In this document: one piece after another, positions 53,431 to 62,559 of the stretch
Layout of the letters: each line of letters starts with the position of its first letter
Position numbering within the stretch: the stretch's first letter is position 1
DNA from: Flavobacterium sp. HBTb2-11-1
GTDB taxonomy: Bacteria; Bacteroidota; Bacteroidia; Flavobacteriales; Flavobacteriaceae
DNA: 64,000 bases
Direction: 5' to 3'
Assembly (NCBI RefSeq): GCF_009826975.1
Contig: NZ_WUMO01000005.1
Span: 248,001-312,000 of the forward strand
Program-made: the position numbers and the translations under genes
The notes under the pieces: generated by a model
What the model saw: only the letters and a program-made list of their open reading frames with translations
Told to the model about the DNA's origin: nothing
Database searches by the model: none

Positions 53431-55878
53431 CTAAACATTCCCAATACGAATCACGTCAGCAAAAATTCCTGATGCTGTTACCGCAGCTCCGGCTCCGGCT
53501 CCTTTGATCAATAAAGGCTGATCTACGTAACGATCTGTGTAGAAAAGCACGATATTGTCTTTTCCTTCTAAGTTATAGAAAGGATGATCTTTCGGAATAA
53601 ATTGAAGACCTACGCTTGCTTTTCCGTTTTCGAATTGCGCTACGTACTTCAATCTTGAATCTTTTGCTAAAGCTTCTTTGTAAATACCTTCAAAATGAGA
53701 AGCATGTTTGATCAACGAAGCAAAGAAATCGTCGTTGTTTGTTGTTGCTAAACATTCTGCTGGCAAGAACGATTCGTTCGCAATGGCGTCGATGTCCATT
53801 TCGTAACCGCTTTCGCGAATTAGGATTAGGATTTTTCTAGCAACGTCGATTCCGCTTAAGTCGATTTTCGGATCTGGTTCTGTGAAACCTTGAACTCCAG
53901 CTTCTTTCACCACATCGTGGAAAGAATTATTCTCATCAAAATTGTTGAAAATAAAGTTCAAACTTCCAGATAAAACCGCTTGAATTTTATGCACTTTATC
54001 TCCAGATGCAATCAGGTTTTTTACCGTATCAATAATTGGCAATCCCGCACCAACATTCGTTTCAAATAAAAACGGAGCGTTGTATTGGCGAGATAAGCTT
54101 TTTAATTTTTTATAGTTGTCGTAAGCAGAAGAACAAGCAATTTTGTTACAAGTTACAACGGCAATACTTTCTTTTAAGAATTTCTCGTATGCTTCAGAAA
54201 CTGTTGCGTTTGCAGTAATATCCACAAAAATACTGTTACGTAAATTCAGTTCTTTTGCTTTTTTTATAAATTCTTCAATGCTTGCTGGTTCGCCTTCGCT
54301 TAAAGCGGCATCCCAATTTTTTAAAGAAATTCCGTCTTCGTCAAATACCATTTTTCTTGAATTTGACAAAGCAATTACGCGAACGTTGATTTTTAAATTG
54401 TCTTTTAAAAACTTTCTTTGATTGTGAATCTGCTCGATGAATTTTTCTCCCACATTTCCAACTCCCATTACAAATAGGTTCAGCTGTTTTGTGTTTTCTT
54501 CGAAGAAGTTTTCGTGTAAAGTATTCAATGCTTTTTTAACGTCTCTTTCGTTAATTACAGTCGAAATGTTTCTTTCAGAAGCACCTTGCGCAATCGCACG
54601 AATGTTTACGTTGTTTTTTCCTAAAGTACTGAACATTCTTCCGCTCAAACCTTGGTGATTTTTCATGTTTTCACCAACCAAAGCAATAATGCAAAGATCT
54701 TTTTCTACATAACAAGGATCGATTTTGTTCTGCGAAATTTCGATTTCGAATGCTCTGTTTATTGCAGCTTCGGCATTATCAGCATCAGAATTCAGGATTC
54801 CAATACAGATTGAATGCTCTGAAGAAGCCTGAGTAATAAAAATTACGTTGATTTTTTCTTGAGATAATACTTCGAACAAACGTCTTGACGAACCCGCAAC
54901 ACCAATCATTCCTGGGCCTTCAAGAGTTAAAAGCGAAATATGATCAATATGGCTGATTCCTTTTACAACTGTATCTTTTGATGAAACCTGATTGGAAATT
55001 AAAGTTCCCTCGGCTTCTGGTTCAAAAGTATTTTTGATTAAAATCGGAATGTTTTTTCTTAAAACGGGCTGAATTGTTGGCGGATACAAAACTTTTGCTC
55101 CAAAGTGCGACAATTCCATTGCTTCCTGATACGAAATAGTAGCAATTGGCTGTGCTTGTTTTACAATTTTAGGATTGGCAGTAAACATTCCGTTTACGTC
55201 AGTCCAGATTTCTAATTGTTCGGCATCGATTGCTCCGGCAATAATCGCTGCAGTATAATCTGATCCTCCGCGTCCTAAAGTCGAAGTGATTCCGTCTAAA
55301 GTTTGCGCAATAAATCCAGGCAGAATATTGATTCTTGATTGATTAGAACCAAAATATTCTTGGATTAATTTATTAGAAACTTCAAAATTAACCGCAGCTT
55401 TTCCGAAGTTGTTATCTGTTTTAATTAATTCGCGACTGTCTTTGTAAACCGCATCTTTGCTAATTTGTTGATACGCCTGAGCGATGATGAAAGACGAAAG
55501 CAATTCTCCAAAACTTAAAATAGTATCGGCAGTTCTTGGAGATAATTCGCCAAGCAAGAAACAGCCGTCTAATAAAGTTTCTAAATGGTTGATGATTCTC
55601 TTAACATGGCTTAAAAGACTGCTTTGTTCGCTTACAGGAATCAATTCTTTTAAAGTGTCAAGATGTTTTTTCTCGATTTCGGCAACAACTTCTCTAAAGC
55701 TTTCGTCATTTGCTGCCGCTTTTGCCGCCGCCGATTGCAATAGATCGGTTACTTTGCTTAATGCAGAAACTACAACAACTAGCTGATCCTGTTTCGCTTT
55801 TTGGTTAACAATTTCGAGAACGAGTTTTATATTTTGAGCATTGGCAACCGAAGTTCCGCCAAATTTTAATACTTTCAT
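53431..55878 (-). CDS. thrA: Bifunctional aspartate kinase/homoserine dehydrogenase
   Basis: Catalyses the first and third steps from aspartate to homoserine. The 815 residues match ThrA. The kinase domain (1-290) begins MKVLKFGGTSVANAQ and has TLGRGGSDYTAAI; two ACT domains (about 310-460: LLTLEGPGMIGVAG, VALVGENMKNHQGLSGRMF) provide threonine feedback; the dehydrogenase domain (from about 465, LFVMGVGNVGEKFIEQIHNQ, a Rossmann loop) includes TNVGAGLPIIDTVKNLI, LSGSLNFIFN, GFTEPDPKIDLSGIDVARK and DRYVDQPLLIKGAGAGAAVT. The gene follows a threonine-rich leader peptide, indicating attenuation by charged tRNA. Confidence 0.96.
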   Translation of the reverse strand: MKVLKFGGTSVANAQNIKLVLEIVNQKAKQDQLVVVVSALSKVTDLLQSAAAKAAANDESFREVVAEIEKKHLDTLKELIPVSEQSSLLSHVKRIINHLETLLDGCFLLGELSPRTADTILSFGELLSSFIIAQAYQQISKDAVYKDSRELIKTDNNFGKAAVNFEVSNKLIQEYFGSNQSRINILPGFIAQTLDGITSTLGRGGSDYTAAIIAGAIDAEQLEIWTDVNGMFTANPKIVKQAQPIATISYQEAMELSHFGAKVLYPPTIQPVLRKNIPILIKNTFEPEAEGTLISNQVSSKDTVVKGISHIDHISLLTLEGPGMIGVAGSSRRLFEVLSQEKINVIFITQASSEHSICIGILNSDADNAEAAINRAFEIEISQNKIDPCYVEKDLCIIALVGENMKNHQGLSGRMFSTLGKNNVNIRAIAQGASERNISTVINERDVKKALNTLHENFFEENTKQLNLFVMGVGNVGEKFIEQIHNQRKFLKDNLKINVRVIALSNSRKMVFDEDGISLKNWDAALSEGEPASIEEFIKKAKELNLRNSIFVDITANATVSEAYEKFLKESIAVVTCNKIACSSAYDNYKKLKSLSRQYNAPFLFETNVGAGLPIIDTVKNLIASGDKVHKIQAVLSGSLNFIFNNFDENNSFHDVVKEAGVQGFTEPDPKIDLSGIDVARKILILIRESGYEMDIDAIANESFLPAECLATTNNDDFFASLIKHASHFEGIYKEALAKDSRLKYVAQFENGKASVGLQFIPKDHPFYNLEGKDNIVLFYTDRYVDQPLLIKGAGAGAAVTASGIFADVIRIGNV

Positions 55879-55990
55879 TTTAGTGATATTTTTTAATAAG
55901 GTGCAAAGATTTTGAGTAACAAAGGTTCAAAGGTTTATTAGCTGTGAACTGAAACTGAAAACTCTGACTATTTTTTTTGTAAATGTTTTC

Positions 55991-56032
55991 ATCTATCCAA
56001 TACCTTTCTTCTTTTTAGAAAAAAGTATAGAT
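55991..56032 (-). promoter_or_regulatory. Imperfect hairpin between thr leader and thrA
   Basis: ATCT...ATAC...TTTC TTCT at 55991-56014 pairs imperfectly with AGAA...GTAT...AGAT at 56017-56032. No run of T follows on the minus strand, so it is more likely an antiterminator or structural element than a terminator. Confidence 0.4.
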
Positions 56033-56062
56033 AACCCGGATTATATGTAAAAATGTATACCC

Positions 56063-56167
56063 CTAAGGGGTAGTAGTTGTTGTAGTAGAAATAATGGTAG
56101 CAGCAATTGCAACTCCTGTTTGAGTTGTAATAATCGAAGATTGATATTTTATGCTGTTATTTTTCAT
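56063..56167 (-). CDS. thrL: Threonine operon leader peptide (attenuator)
   Basis: A 34-residue ORF reads MKNNSIKYQSSIITTQTGVA followed by IAATIISTTTTTTP: ten Thr (a run of six near the end) and six Ile, the pattern of leader peptides that sense threonine and isoleucine charging. The stop lies inside TACCCCTTAGGGGTA, a small hairpin of six base pairs. It precedes thrA by 184 bp on the same strand. Function by analogy with E. coli thrL: ribosome stalling at the Thr codons would change the folding of the transcript ahead of thrA. The coding signal is short but the composition is highly specific. Confidence 0.85.
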   Translation of the reverse strand: MKNNSIKYQSSIITTQTGVAIAATIISTTTTTTP

Positions 56168-56178
56168 TTTTGATTTTT

Positions 56179-56186
56179 CAAAAGTA
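56179..56186 (-). promoter_or_regulatory. Possible -7 box upstream of thr leader
   Basis: Minus-strand TACTTTTG fits TAnnTTTG, but lies only 12 bp upstream of the leader start codon, so the leader would be almost without a 5' UTR. The true promoter may be farther upstream. Confidence 0.3.
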
Positions 56187-56521
56187 CAGCTTTTTATAAG
56201 AGTTAAAAACTTAAAAAGCTTTTTTACGAATATTTTAATAATTCAAATCTCTATAAATCAATATTGAGTATTTGTTAAAATTGAATATGTTAAATTGATG
56301 TTTTGATATATTTTGAACTGCCTTTTTTGAAGGATTAACCTTTGCAAAAGATTGATGTTTAGCCCAAAAAGAGATGAAAAACGGACAAAAACGGAATGTT
56401 TTGATTTGAAAAGCGATTGAATGTATGTTAAGAGTTTTTATTGAAATTTTAATTATTGTGATAAAATGTTGCTTTTTAATATTGATTTGTTGAATTTTGG
56501 CGTTTAAAATTTACAATCATC

Positions 56522-58036
56522 ATGAGAGAGATCCATTATATAAGTTCAGAAACGATTACTTTAGAAACATTACAAGAAGTTCTAAGTCAGAATAAGATAC
56601 TTGAATTGTCTGAAGAAGCTAAAGTGAATGTTCAGAAATGCCGTGATTATTTAGATAAGAAAATGGCATCGCATACGGCTCCGATTTACGGAATCAATAC
56701 AGGTTTCGGATCTTTATATAGTGTGAAAATCTCTAATGAAAACTTATCTAAACTTCAGGAAAACTTAGTAAAATCACACGCTTGCGGAACAGGAGAGGAA
56801 GTTCCAGCTGAGATTGTGAAGATGATGCTTTTACTGAAAATCCAATCTTTAAGCTATGGACATTCTGGAATTCAGCTAATCACATTGCAACGTTTGGTTG
56901 ATTTCTATAATAATGATATTCTTCCGATAATCTATACTCAAGGTTCGCTTGGAGCTTCTGGAGATTTAGCTCCTTTGGCGCATTTATCTTTACCTTTAAT
57001 AGGAGAAGGAATTGTGTTGTTTGAAGGGAAAAAGGTTGCTTCTGCTGAAGTTTTAAAACATTTTAACTGGGAACCAATCGTTTTACAGTCAAAAGAAGGT
57101 TTGGCTTTATTGAACGGAACGCAGTTTATGAGTGCTTATGGAGCACATATTTTAATTAAAGCGTATAAATATTCGTATTTGGCAGATTTAATCGGAACTA
57201 TTTCTTTGGAAGGTTTTGATGGAAGAATCGAACCATTTAACGAATTGATACATTATATACGTCCACACAAAGGACAAATCGTAACAGCACAGAGAATTAC
57301 TGAATTCTTGGACGGAAGTGAAATCATTGCTCAAGAAAAGAAACATGTTCAAGATCCGTATTCTTTCCGCTGCATGCCGCAGGTTCACGGAGCTTCCAAA
57401 GATGCGATTGATTACGTTCGTAAAGTATTCAAAACAGAAATAAACTCAGTTACAGATAACCCTAATATATTTATCGAAGCTGATCAGATTATTTCGGGAG
57501 GGAATTTCCACGGACAGCCTTTAGCTTTAGCTTTAGACTTTATGGCAATTGCTTTGGCAGAATTAGGAAGTATTTCTGAAAGAAGAACGTATCAGTTAAT
57601 TTCGGGATTGCGTAATCTTCCAGCATTTTTGGTAGATAATCCAGGATTAAATTCAGGATTCATGATTCCACAATATACAGCAGCGAGTATTGCAAGCCAG
57701 AACAAACAATTGGCTACTCCAGCAAGTATTGATAGTATTGTTTCAAGTAATGGTCAAGAAGATCACGTGAGCATGGGAGCAAACGGCGCAACAAAAGCCT
57801 TACGAATTTTAGATAATTTAGAGCGTATTTTGGCAATCGAATTATTAAATGCATCACAGGCTATAGCGTACAGAGAGCCACTAAAATCAAGCGATTTTAT
57901 CGAAATGTTCTTAAACAGCTACAGAGAAGTGGTGCCTTTGGTAAAGGAAGACAGAATCTTACATAATGACATAGAAAACACGGTTTTATTCCTTTCGAGT
58001 TTTCAAATTGAAAACGATTTGTTAACAATGGCTTAA
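56522..58036 (+). CDS. hutH: Histidine ammonia-lyase
   Basis: Removes ammonia from histidine to give urocanate; related lyases act on Phe or Tyr. The 504 residues match HutH. The MIO cofactor tripeptide Ala-Ser-Gly is in LGASGDLAPLAHLSLP. Other conserved segments are YGINTGFGSL (catalytic Tyr), GLALLNGTQFM, QDPYSFRCMPQVHGA, NPNIFIEADQIISGGNFHGQ and GQEDHVSMGANGA. Other hut genes (urocanase, imidazolonepropionase) are not adjacent, so histidine is the best but not the only substrate candidate. It is divergent from the thr operon. Confidence 0.9.
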   Translation: MREIHYISSETITLETLQEVLSQNKILELSEEAKVNVQKCRDYLDKKMASHTAPIYGINTGFGSLYSVKISNENLSKLQENLVKSHACGTGEEVPAEIVKMMLLLKIQSLSYGHSGIQLITLQRLVDFYNNDILPIIYTQGSLGASGDLAPLAHLSLPLIGEGIVLFEGKKVASAEVLKHFNWEPIVLQSKEGLALLNGTQFMSAYGAHILIKAYKYSYLADLIGTISLEGFDGRIEPFNELIHYIRPHKGQIVTAQRITEFLDGSEIIAQEKKHVQDPYSFRCMPQVHGASKDAIDYVRKVFKTEINSVTDNPNIFIEADQIISGGNFHGQPLALALDFMAIALAELGSISERRTYQLISGLRNLPAFLVDNPGLNSGFMIPQYTAASIASQNKQLATPASIDSIVSSNGQEDHVSMGANGATKALRILDNLERILAIELLNASQAIAYREPLKSSDFIEMFLNSYREVVPLVKEDRILHNDIENTVLFLSSFQIENDLLTMA

Positions 58037-58058
58037 CACTGGAACGTGTTATTGAAGG

Positions 58059-58066
58059 TAATTTTG
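58059..58066 (+). promoter_or_regulatory. -7 box for the DUF47-pit pair
   Basis: TAATTTTG is an exact TAnnTTTG match 20-27 bp upstream of the DUF47 start codon, in the short gap after hutH. It suggests the phosphate genes are not simply read through from hutH. Confidence 0.4.
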
Positions 58067-58085
58067 CACTATCAAAAATAAAACA

Positions 58086-58730
58086 ATGTCAATAAACAGT
58101 ATTTTCCAATTTTTAGTGCCGAAAGACAAAAAATTCTTTCCACTTTTTGAAGAGGCTTCAAGCAATTTAATTGAATTAGCTTCTAACTTACACGAAGCTG
58201 TAAATTTACCATTAAAAGAAAGAGAGATCCTTTTTCAAAAAATTGACGAATTAGAACAAAAAGGAGAAGACATTACTCGTCAGACTAACTTAGAGTTAAG
58301 CAGAAACTTTATTACTCCGTTTGACAGAGAAGATATTCATACGTTAATTACTTCAATTGATAACGTTGCAGATTACCTTCACGGTGCATCTAGCCGTATG
58401 AGATTGTATCAAGTCGATAAGATTACAAAATCTATCAGAAAAATGACAGAAATCAACCTTGAAGCTTGTCAAAACATTGACAGTGCAGTAAAAGAGTTGA
58501 GAAATCTACAAAACTTTAAAGTTATTAAAGATGCGTGTGCTAGAATCAACAAACTAGAAAACAAATCTGATAACGTTTATAACAAAGCAGTTTTTGAAAT
58601 TTTTGAAAACGAAACAGACGCTAAAAATATTATTAAATATAAAGAAGTGTTATCTGTTTTAGAATCAGCAACAGATAAATGTAAGAGTGTTGCTAACATA
58701 CTAGAATCTATTTCTGTAAAACATTCTTAA
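58086..58730 (+). CDS. DUF47/PhoU-like phosphate transport regulator
   Basis: The 214 residues are all-helical and PhoU-like: IFQFLVPKDKKFFPLFEEAS, then KREILFQKIDELEQKGEDIT-like words with the metal-binding Glu/Asp pattern, SRNFITPFDREDIHTLITSI, NVADYLHGASSRM and the final SVLESATDKCKSVANILESI. Genes of this family stand immediately before pit transporters, as here (30-bp gap). It is thought to gate or regulate phosphate uptake through its partner. Both genes should be co-transcribed. Confidence 0.92.
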   Translation: MSINSIFQFLVPKDKKFFPLFEEASSNLIELASNLHEAVNLPLKEREILFQKIDELEQKGEDITRQTNLELSRNFITPFDREDIHTLITSIDNVADYLHGASSRMRLYQVDKITKSIRKMTEINLEACQNIDSAVKELRNLQNFKVIKDACARINKLENKSDNVYNKAVFEIFENETDAKNIIKYKEVLSVLESATDKCKSVANILESISVKHS

Positions 58731-58760
58731 TTCAATTTTTCAATCTGAAGTTATAATCTT

Positions 58761-60092
58761 ATGACTATACTTATATTAATTATAGTACTTGCCTTAATTT
58801 TTGATTACATCAATGGTTTTCATGATGCGGCAAATGCTATTGCGACTGTTGTTGCGACAAAGGTTTTGACACCTTTTCAGGCGGTAGTCTGGGCAGCATT
58901 TTTTAACTTTCTGGCGTATTGGGTTTTCGGATTTGGTGTTGCAGATACTGTTGCCAAAACAGCGCACACCATGGAGATTAACCTAGTTGTAATTTTGGCC
59001 GGAGTTATCGCTGCAATCTGTTGGAATTTATTGACTTGGTGGTTAGGAATTCCTTCCAGTTCTTCTCATACTCTTATCGGTGGTTTTGCTGGAGCTGCTG
59101 TGGCGCATGCTATTGCAGTTCATGGTTTCTCTGGGTATATTGGAGAAGACGGAGCAACTCACTATTGGTATGAAATTGTAAGCTGGTATAAAGCAGGAAA
59201 AGATGGAGCAATGCCTTCGGGAGTTCTCATTATCATTGCTTTTATTGTTTTAGCGCCATTATTAGGAGCATTGGCTTCTTATTTAATTTCAATCTGGCTT
59301 TTAAATGCTTCTCGTAAAACTATCGGCCCTAAAATCTTTACTGCAGCTTTAATGATTGCTACTATTGTTTTTGTATACTACCAAATGGTGCCTTACGAAA
59401 AAATTGAAAAGCCAAGATTTGATTCACATTTCTGGAGTGTTGCTTTTGAAGCTCATAATATTAAATGGTTCTTAGTAGCTTTTATTATCTTAACAGTAAG
59501 CGCATTTTGTTTAATATTCAGCAGTTTAAATCTTCATCAAGCCGATGCTGCTTTAAAGAAAATGCAGTTATTGTCTTCTGCGGCTTTTAGTTTAGGTCAC
59601 GGAGGAAACGACTCTCAAAAAGTAATGGGTATTATTGCTGCGGCTGTAGCAGTTTATATCAATACAAATCCAGGAGTTCATATGGATGCTTGGTTAGATG
59701 TTGTGCTTCCAAACGATGATTTAGGAATTAAAGGTGTAATGCCAAGCTGGATTCCTCTTGCGTGTTATTCTGCCATTGCTGCAGGAACTTTGAGCGGTGG
59801 ATGGAAAATTGTGAAAACAATGGGTTCTAAAATCACTAAAGTAAGCTCGTTTGAAGGTGTTGCTGCTGAAACTGCAGGTGCTTTGACACTTTACTTTACA
59901 GAACACTTAAAAATTCCAGTAAGTACGACGCACACTATTACAGGTTCTATTATCGGGGTTGGATTAACAAAACGTGTTTCTGCCGTTAGATGGGGAGTTA
60001 CAGTGAGTTTAATCTGGGCTTGGATCTTAACTATTCCAATTTCGGCTTTATTAGCAGGTTTGGTTTATTTTATTCTAAGCGTCTTTATTTAA
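58761..60092 (+). CDS. pit: Low-affinity inorganic phosphate transporter, Pit family
   Basis: A cation-coupled phosphate (or metal-phosphate) symporter in the inner membrane. The 443 residues contain about ten membrane segments in two halves. The duplicated family signatures are visible: FDYINGFHDAANAIATVVAT near the N-terminus and FSLGHGGNDSQKVMGIIAAA in the second half, plus PSSSSHTLIGGFAGAA and PVSTTHTITGSIIGVGLTKR. The length is at the lower end of the family. The preceding DUF47 gene supports phosphate uptake as function. A strong terminator follows. Confidence 0.94.
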   Translation: MTILILIIVLALIFDYINGFHDAANAIATVVATKVLTPFQAVVWAAFFNFLAYWVFGFGVADTVAKTAHTMEINLVVILAGVIAAICWNLLTWWLGIPSSSSHTLIGGFAGAAVAHAIAVHGFSGYIGEDGATHYWYEIVSWYKAGKDGAMPSGVLIIIAFIVLAPLLGALASYLISIWLLNASRKTIGPKIFTAALMIATIVFVYYQMVPYEKIEKPRFDSHFWSVAFEAHNIKWFLVAFIILTVSAFCLIFSSLNLHQADAALKKMQLLSSAAFSLGHGGNDSQKVMGIIAAAVAVYINTNPGVHMDAWLDVVLPNDDLGIKGVMPSWIPLACYSAIAAGTLSGGWKIVKTMGSKITKVSSFEGVAAETAGALTLYFTEHLKIPVSTTHTITGSIIGVGLTKRVSAVRWGVTVSLIWAWILTIPISALLAGLVYFILSVFI

Positions 60093-60150
60093 TCTGAAAA
60101 AAAATGAATTTTGTGAAATGTGAAAAGTAAGTCACATTTTGTTAATATAC

Positions 60151-60187
60151 AAAACCGATTTCAAATCTGAAATCGGTTTTTTTTGTT
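60151..60187 (+). terminator. Intrinsic terminator after pit
   Basis: A perfect 13-bp stem (60151-60163 with 60168-60180), loop AATC, is followed by T residues to 60184. Confidence 0.9.
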
Positions 60188-60278
60188 TTAATTTGTTTTA
60201 AAGTAAAAGTATAAAAGCTTTTAGAGGCTATAGGAACAGCTAATTTTATAGACTTTTGAAAATAGTTTAATATTTAAA

Positions 60279-61277
60279 ATGATGAAGAGAATAATTGTAT
60301 TGGTTTTATTGCTGATTGTAAAAACTAGTTTTGCTCAATTAAAGGAAAAAACTTTTAAATATGGTTTTGTCGATCAGACAGGAAAAGAAATCGTTCCTTG
60401 CAAGTATGATGGTATCAGCGCATTTGAAAATGGTTTTGCCGTTGTACAATTAAAAGGAAAAAGCGGTGTGGTAGATAAAACCGGAAAAGAGGTTATTCGT
60501 TGTATTTATGATGAAATAATTAACAAACCGAATTGGATAATAGTGAGCAATAAAAATGCTAAAGCTCAATATGTAGTTAAATCTTCTGATGTTTTGCTAA
60601 CTAAAAAATACGATGATGTAAAAGCCTTATCACCTGAAATAACAGCTGTCAAACTGAATAATAAATGGGGTTTTATCGATGTAGTTGGAGAAGAAATAAG
60701 TCCAAAATATGACGAAATAATTGATTTTACAGATCGGTTTGCAGTTGTGAAATTAAATGGCAAATTTGGTATTGTAGATCAGATTGGGAAAGAGGTTGTT
60801 CCGCCAACTTATGATCGCGTACAGAATTTTAAAGATGGTGTTGCAATAGTAGAATCTAATTCTAAATATGGAGTAATTAGTGAAGACGGAAAAATTGTAA
60901 TTCCTGTGAAGTACGATATGAATTTTTATTTTAAAGACAATGTATCAATTGTAAAACAGGAGAATAAATATGGCATCTTAGATAATGAAGGAAAAGAAAT
61001 TGTGCCAATACAATACGATTTTATGGTTTTGAACGAGGATCTGATTCAAGTGAAATTAGGCGATAAATATGGATTGATTGATAAGGTAGGAAAAGAAATT
61101 ACATCTGTAAAATATGATTTGATTGAATCTTTTAAAGATGGAATAGCTGTAATAAAGTTGAATAGCCAATATGGTTTTATTGACAAAGAAGGAAAGGAAA
61201 TCGTTACTCCGAAATACGAAAAAGCAGATGATTTTAAAGATGGTTTAGGAGCGGTTAGGATTCAAGTTGGGAAATAA
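60279..61277 (+). CDS. Secreted WG-repeat protein
   Basis: The 332 residues begin with a signal peptide (MMKRIIVLVLLLIVKTSFAQ). About ten repeats of 24-30 residues of the WG type follow, each with the pattern YGxxDxxGKEIVPxKYDxIxxFxxGxAVVxxxxK (for example YGLIDKVGKEITSVKYDLIE and KFGIVDQIGKEVVPPTYDRV). The repeats form small beta meanders, probably a protein-binding surface in the periplasm or outside. No enzymatic motif. It is transcribed alone, and converges on the DUF421 gene. Confidence 0.88.
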   Translation: MMKRIIVLVLLLIVKTSFAQLKEKTFKYGFVDQTGKEIVPCKYDGISAFENGFAVVQLKGKSGVVDKTGKEVIRCIYDEIINKPNWIIVSNKNAKAQYVVKSSDVLLTKKYDDVKALSPEITAVKLNNKWGFIDVVGEEISPKYDEIIDFTDRFAVVKLNGKFGIVDQIGKEVVPPTYDRVQNFKDGVAIVESNSKYGVISEDGKIVIPVKYDMNFYFKDNVSIVKQENKYGILDNEGKEIVPIQYDFMVLNEDLIQVKLGDKYGLIDKVGKEITSVKYDLIESFKDGIAVIKLNSQYGFIDKEGKEIVTPKYEKADDFKDGLGAVRIQVGK

Positions 61278-61317
61278 ACGAATCAGTAACGAGTAGTTGA
61301 TTTTGATTCGTTAAAAA

Positions 61318-61836
61318 TTAAAACTTTTGAAGATTTTTACGGTTATGTCTGCGTTTGTAATGAGTCTGTTTTAATTGGTTTTGATCTTCAGAAATGATAC
61401 TGATCGTTCCGTCAATTTCTAACATGGCCAGTTTTACATTTTTAAAAAATTCAATTCCGTGTTCTCTCATGGCTTCTTTAAGCTCTTCGTCAGAAATATC
61501 TAATCTGCTTAAAGCTTTAAAGTCTAATTTTCCGTCGTGAATTAATACTTCGGGTTTGTCCAATAGTATATTGCTAAGAGTTTTGTACTTGCGAGTCAGT
61601 TTTTTAATGATAAAATTTATTACAAACAAAACCAAAGCAGCAATTAATCCTCCCGTTAAACTTGTATCAGGACCAACCATTGCGTTCTGAACAGAATTGC
61701 TGATTAATAAAATAAGAATTACATCGGCTGTGTTTAATTGAGAAAGTTCTTTTTTGCCAAATATTCGTAAAGCAATTGTCATGAAAAAATAAACGGCAAC
61801 ACTTCGAATGATTATATCTAAATAAGGAAAAGTCAT
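61318..61836 (-). CDS. DUF421 (YetF-like) membrane protein
   Basis: The 172 residues from the ATG at 61836 (MTFPYLDIIIRSVAVYFFMT) contain three membrane segments in the first 80 residues (RSVAVYFFMTIALRIFGKKE, TADVILILLISNSVQNAMVG, GGLIAALVLFVINFIIK) and a cytoplasmic DUF421 domain with PEVLIHDGKLDFKAL and the LSRLDISDEELKEAMREHGI motif. An upstream ATG at 61875 would add 13 residues. Family function is poorly known; some relatives are linked to envelope stress or sporulation. Confidence 0.9.
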   Translation of the reverse strand: MTFPYLDIIIRSVAVYFFMTIALRIFGKKELSQLNTADVILILLISNSVQNAMVGPDTSLTGGLIAALVLFVINFIIKKLTRKYKTLSNILLDKPEVLIHDGKLDFKALSRLDISDEELKEAMREHGIEFFKNVKLAMLEIDGTISIISEDQNQLKQTHYKRRHNRKNLQKF

Positions 61837-61915
61837 TTTTTTTATTTTAAAGTTAAATAAAAAAAGCTCTTTCAAAGTTTAGGATTTTGACAAAGCTTTT
61901 AAAATAATAAAAAAA

Positions 61916-62530
61916 TCAGTAGGTACCGTAATAGTCTTTACTTGATATGACTTTCCAAACACTATCTATTTTTGCTAGATATAGAGATGTTCCATACTGA
62001 TATCTTTTGGGATAATAATCAATTTTGATATAGACTTTTTTGTTGTCTTCAGAAAAAATAGGAACTGATAAAATAATGAAGTTTTCGTCTTTTTCTGCTT
62101 GAAAAACTGAAATTGTTTTTACCTTTCTGCTGACTGTTTTGGGTAATGTATATTCTAAAAAGCAATTATTTTGTTTGACAAAATTTATTGAATCATTGAG
62201 GTTAAAAAACTTTTTCCCATTTAAATTTACCTCAAGAAGGTTTTCAATATAGATTTCAGCATTTTCAAAAATTTTTGGGCCAATCCTGGGAAGCTTTACA
62301 GTTTTTATTTTTTTTGTTGAATCGGTATATAAACTTTCTGTGTTGATTTTGAGTTTTCTGAGACTAATGCAAAACGTATATGAATTTTTATAATTCTCTA
62401 TATATTTTTGTTGGAAAAGGGTTTCTACAATTTTATCAGTTTCAATCTTTCTAATCTTTTCATTATTAGTGCAATCATTTTTACTGCATCCAAATAGGAT
62501 TAAAATTAGAAAGATTGTGATTTTTTTCAT
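61916..62530 (-). CDS. Putative lipoprotein of unknown function
   Basis: The 204 residues begin with a lipoprotein signal (MKKITIFLILILFGCSKNDC, lipobox LFGC), so the mature protein is lipidated at Cys15. The rest is alpha/beta with two probable sandwich strands (KFFNLNDSINFVKQNNCFLE, ENFIILSVPIFSEDNKKVYI) and an aromatic C-terminus. No family was recognised. It lies between a DUF421 gene and the RimB-RimK gene, each with a small gap, so possible co-transcription with RimK (30 bp) should be noted. Confidence 0.6.
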   Translation of the reverse strand: MKKITIFLILILFGCSKNDCTNNEKIRKIETDKIVETLFQQKYIENYKNSYTFCISLRKLKINTESLYTDSTKKIKTVKLPRIGPKIFENAEIYIENLLEVNLNGKKFFNLNDSINFVKQNNCFLEYTLPKTVSRKVKTISVFQAEKDENFIILSVPIFSEDNKKVYIKIDYYPKRYQYGTSLYLAKIDSVWKVISSKDYYGTY

Positions 62531-62559
62531 AAATGGAGTGTTGAAAAAGACTAAATTAA

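Larger units (their letters stand above)
55879..56521. promoter_or_regulatory. Divergent control region of thr operon and hutH
   Basis: This 643-bp gap holds the minus-strand thr leader gene (56063-56167), an inverted repeat (55991-56032) between the leader and thrA, and AT-rich DNA at 56190-56521 that must contain the hutH promoter. No convincing TAnnTTTG match was found for hutH. Confidence 0.6.

Noticed and set aside
56522..58036. A complete histidine-utilisation operon
   Set aside because: No hutU, hutI or hutG is adjacent; hutH stands alone and is followed by phosphate transport genes.
61277..61312. Hairpin AACGAATCA/TGATTCGTT as terminator for the WG-repeat gene
   Set aside because: The loop is 18 nt and the hairpin is followed by A rather than T, so it is not a good intrinsic terminator.
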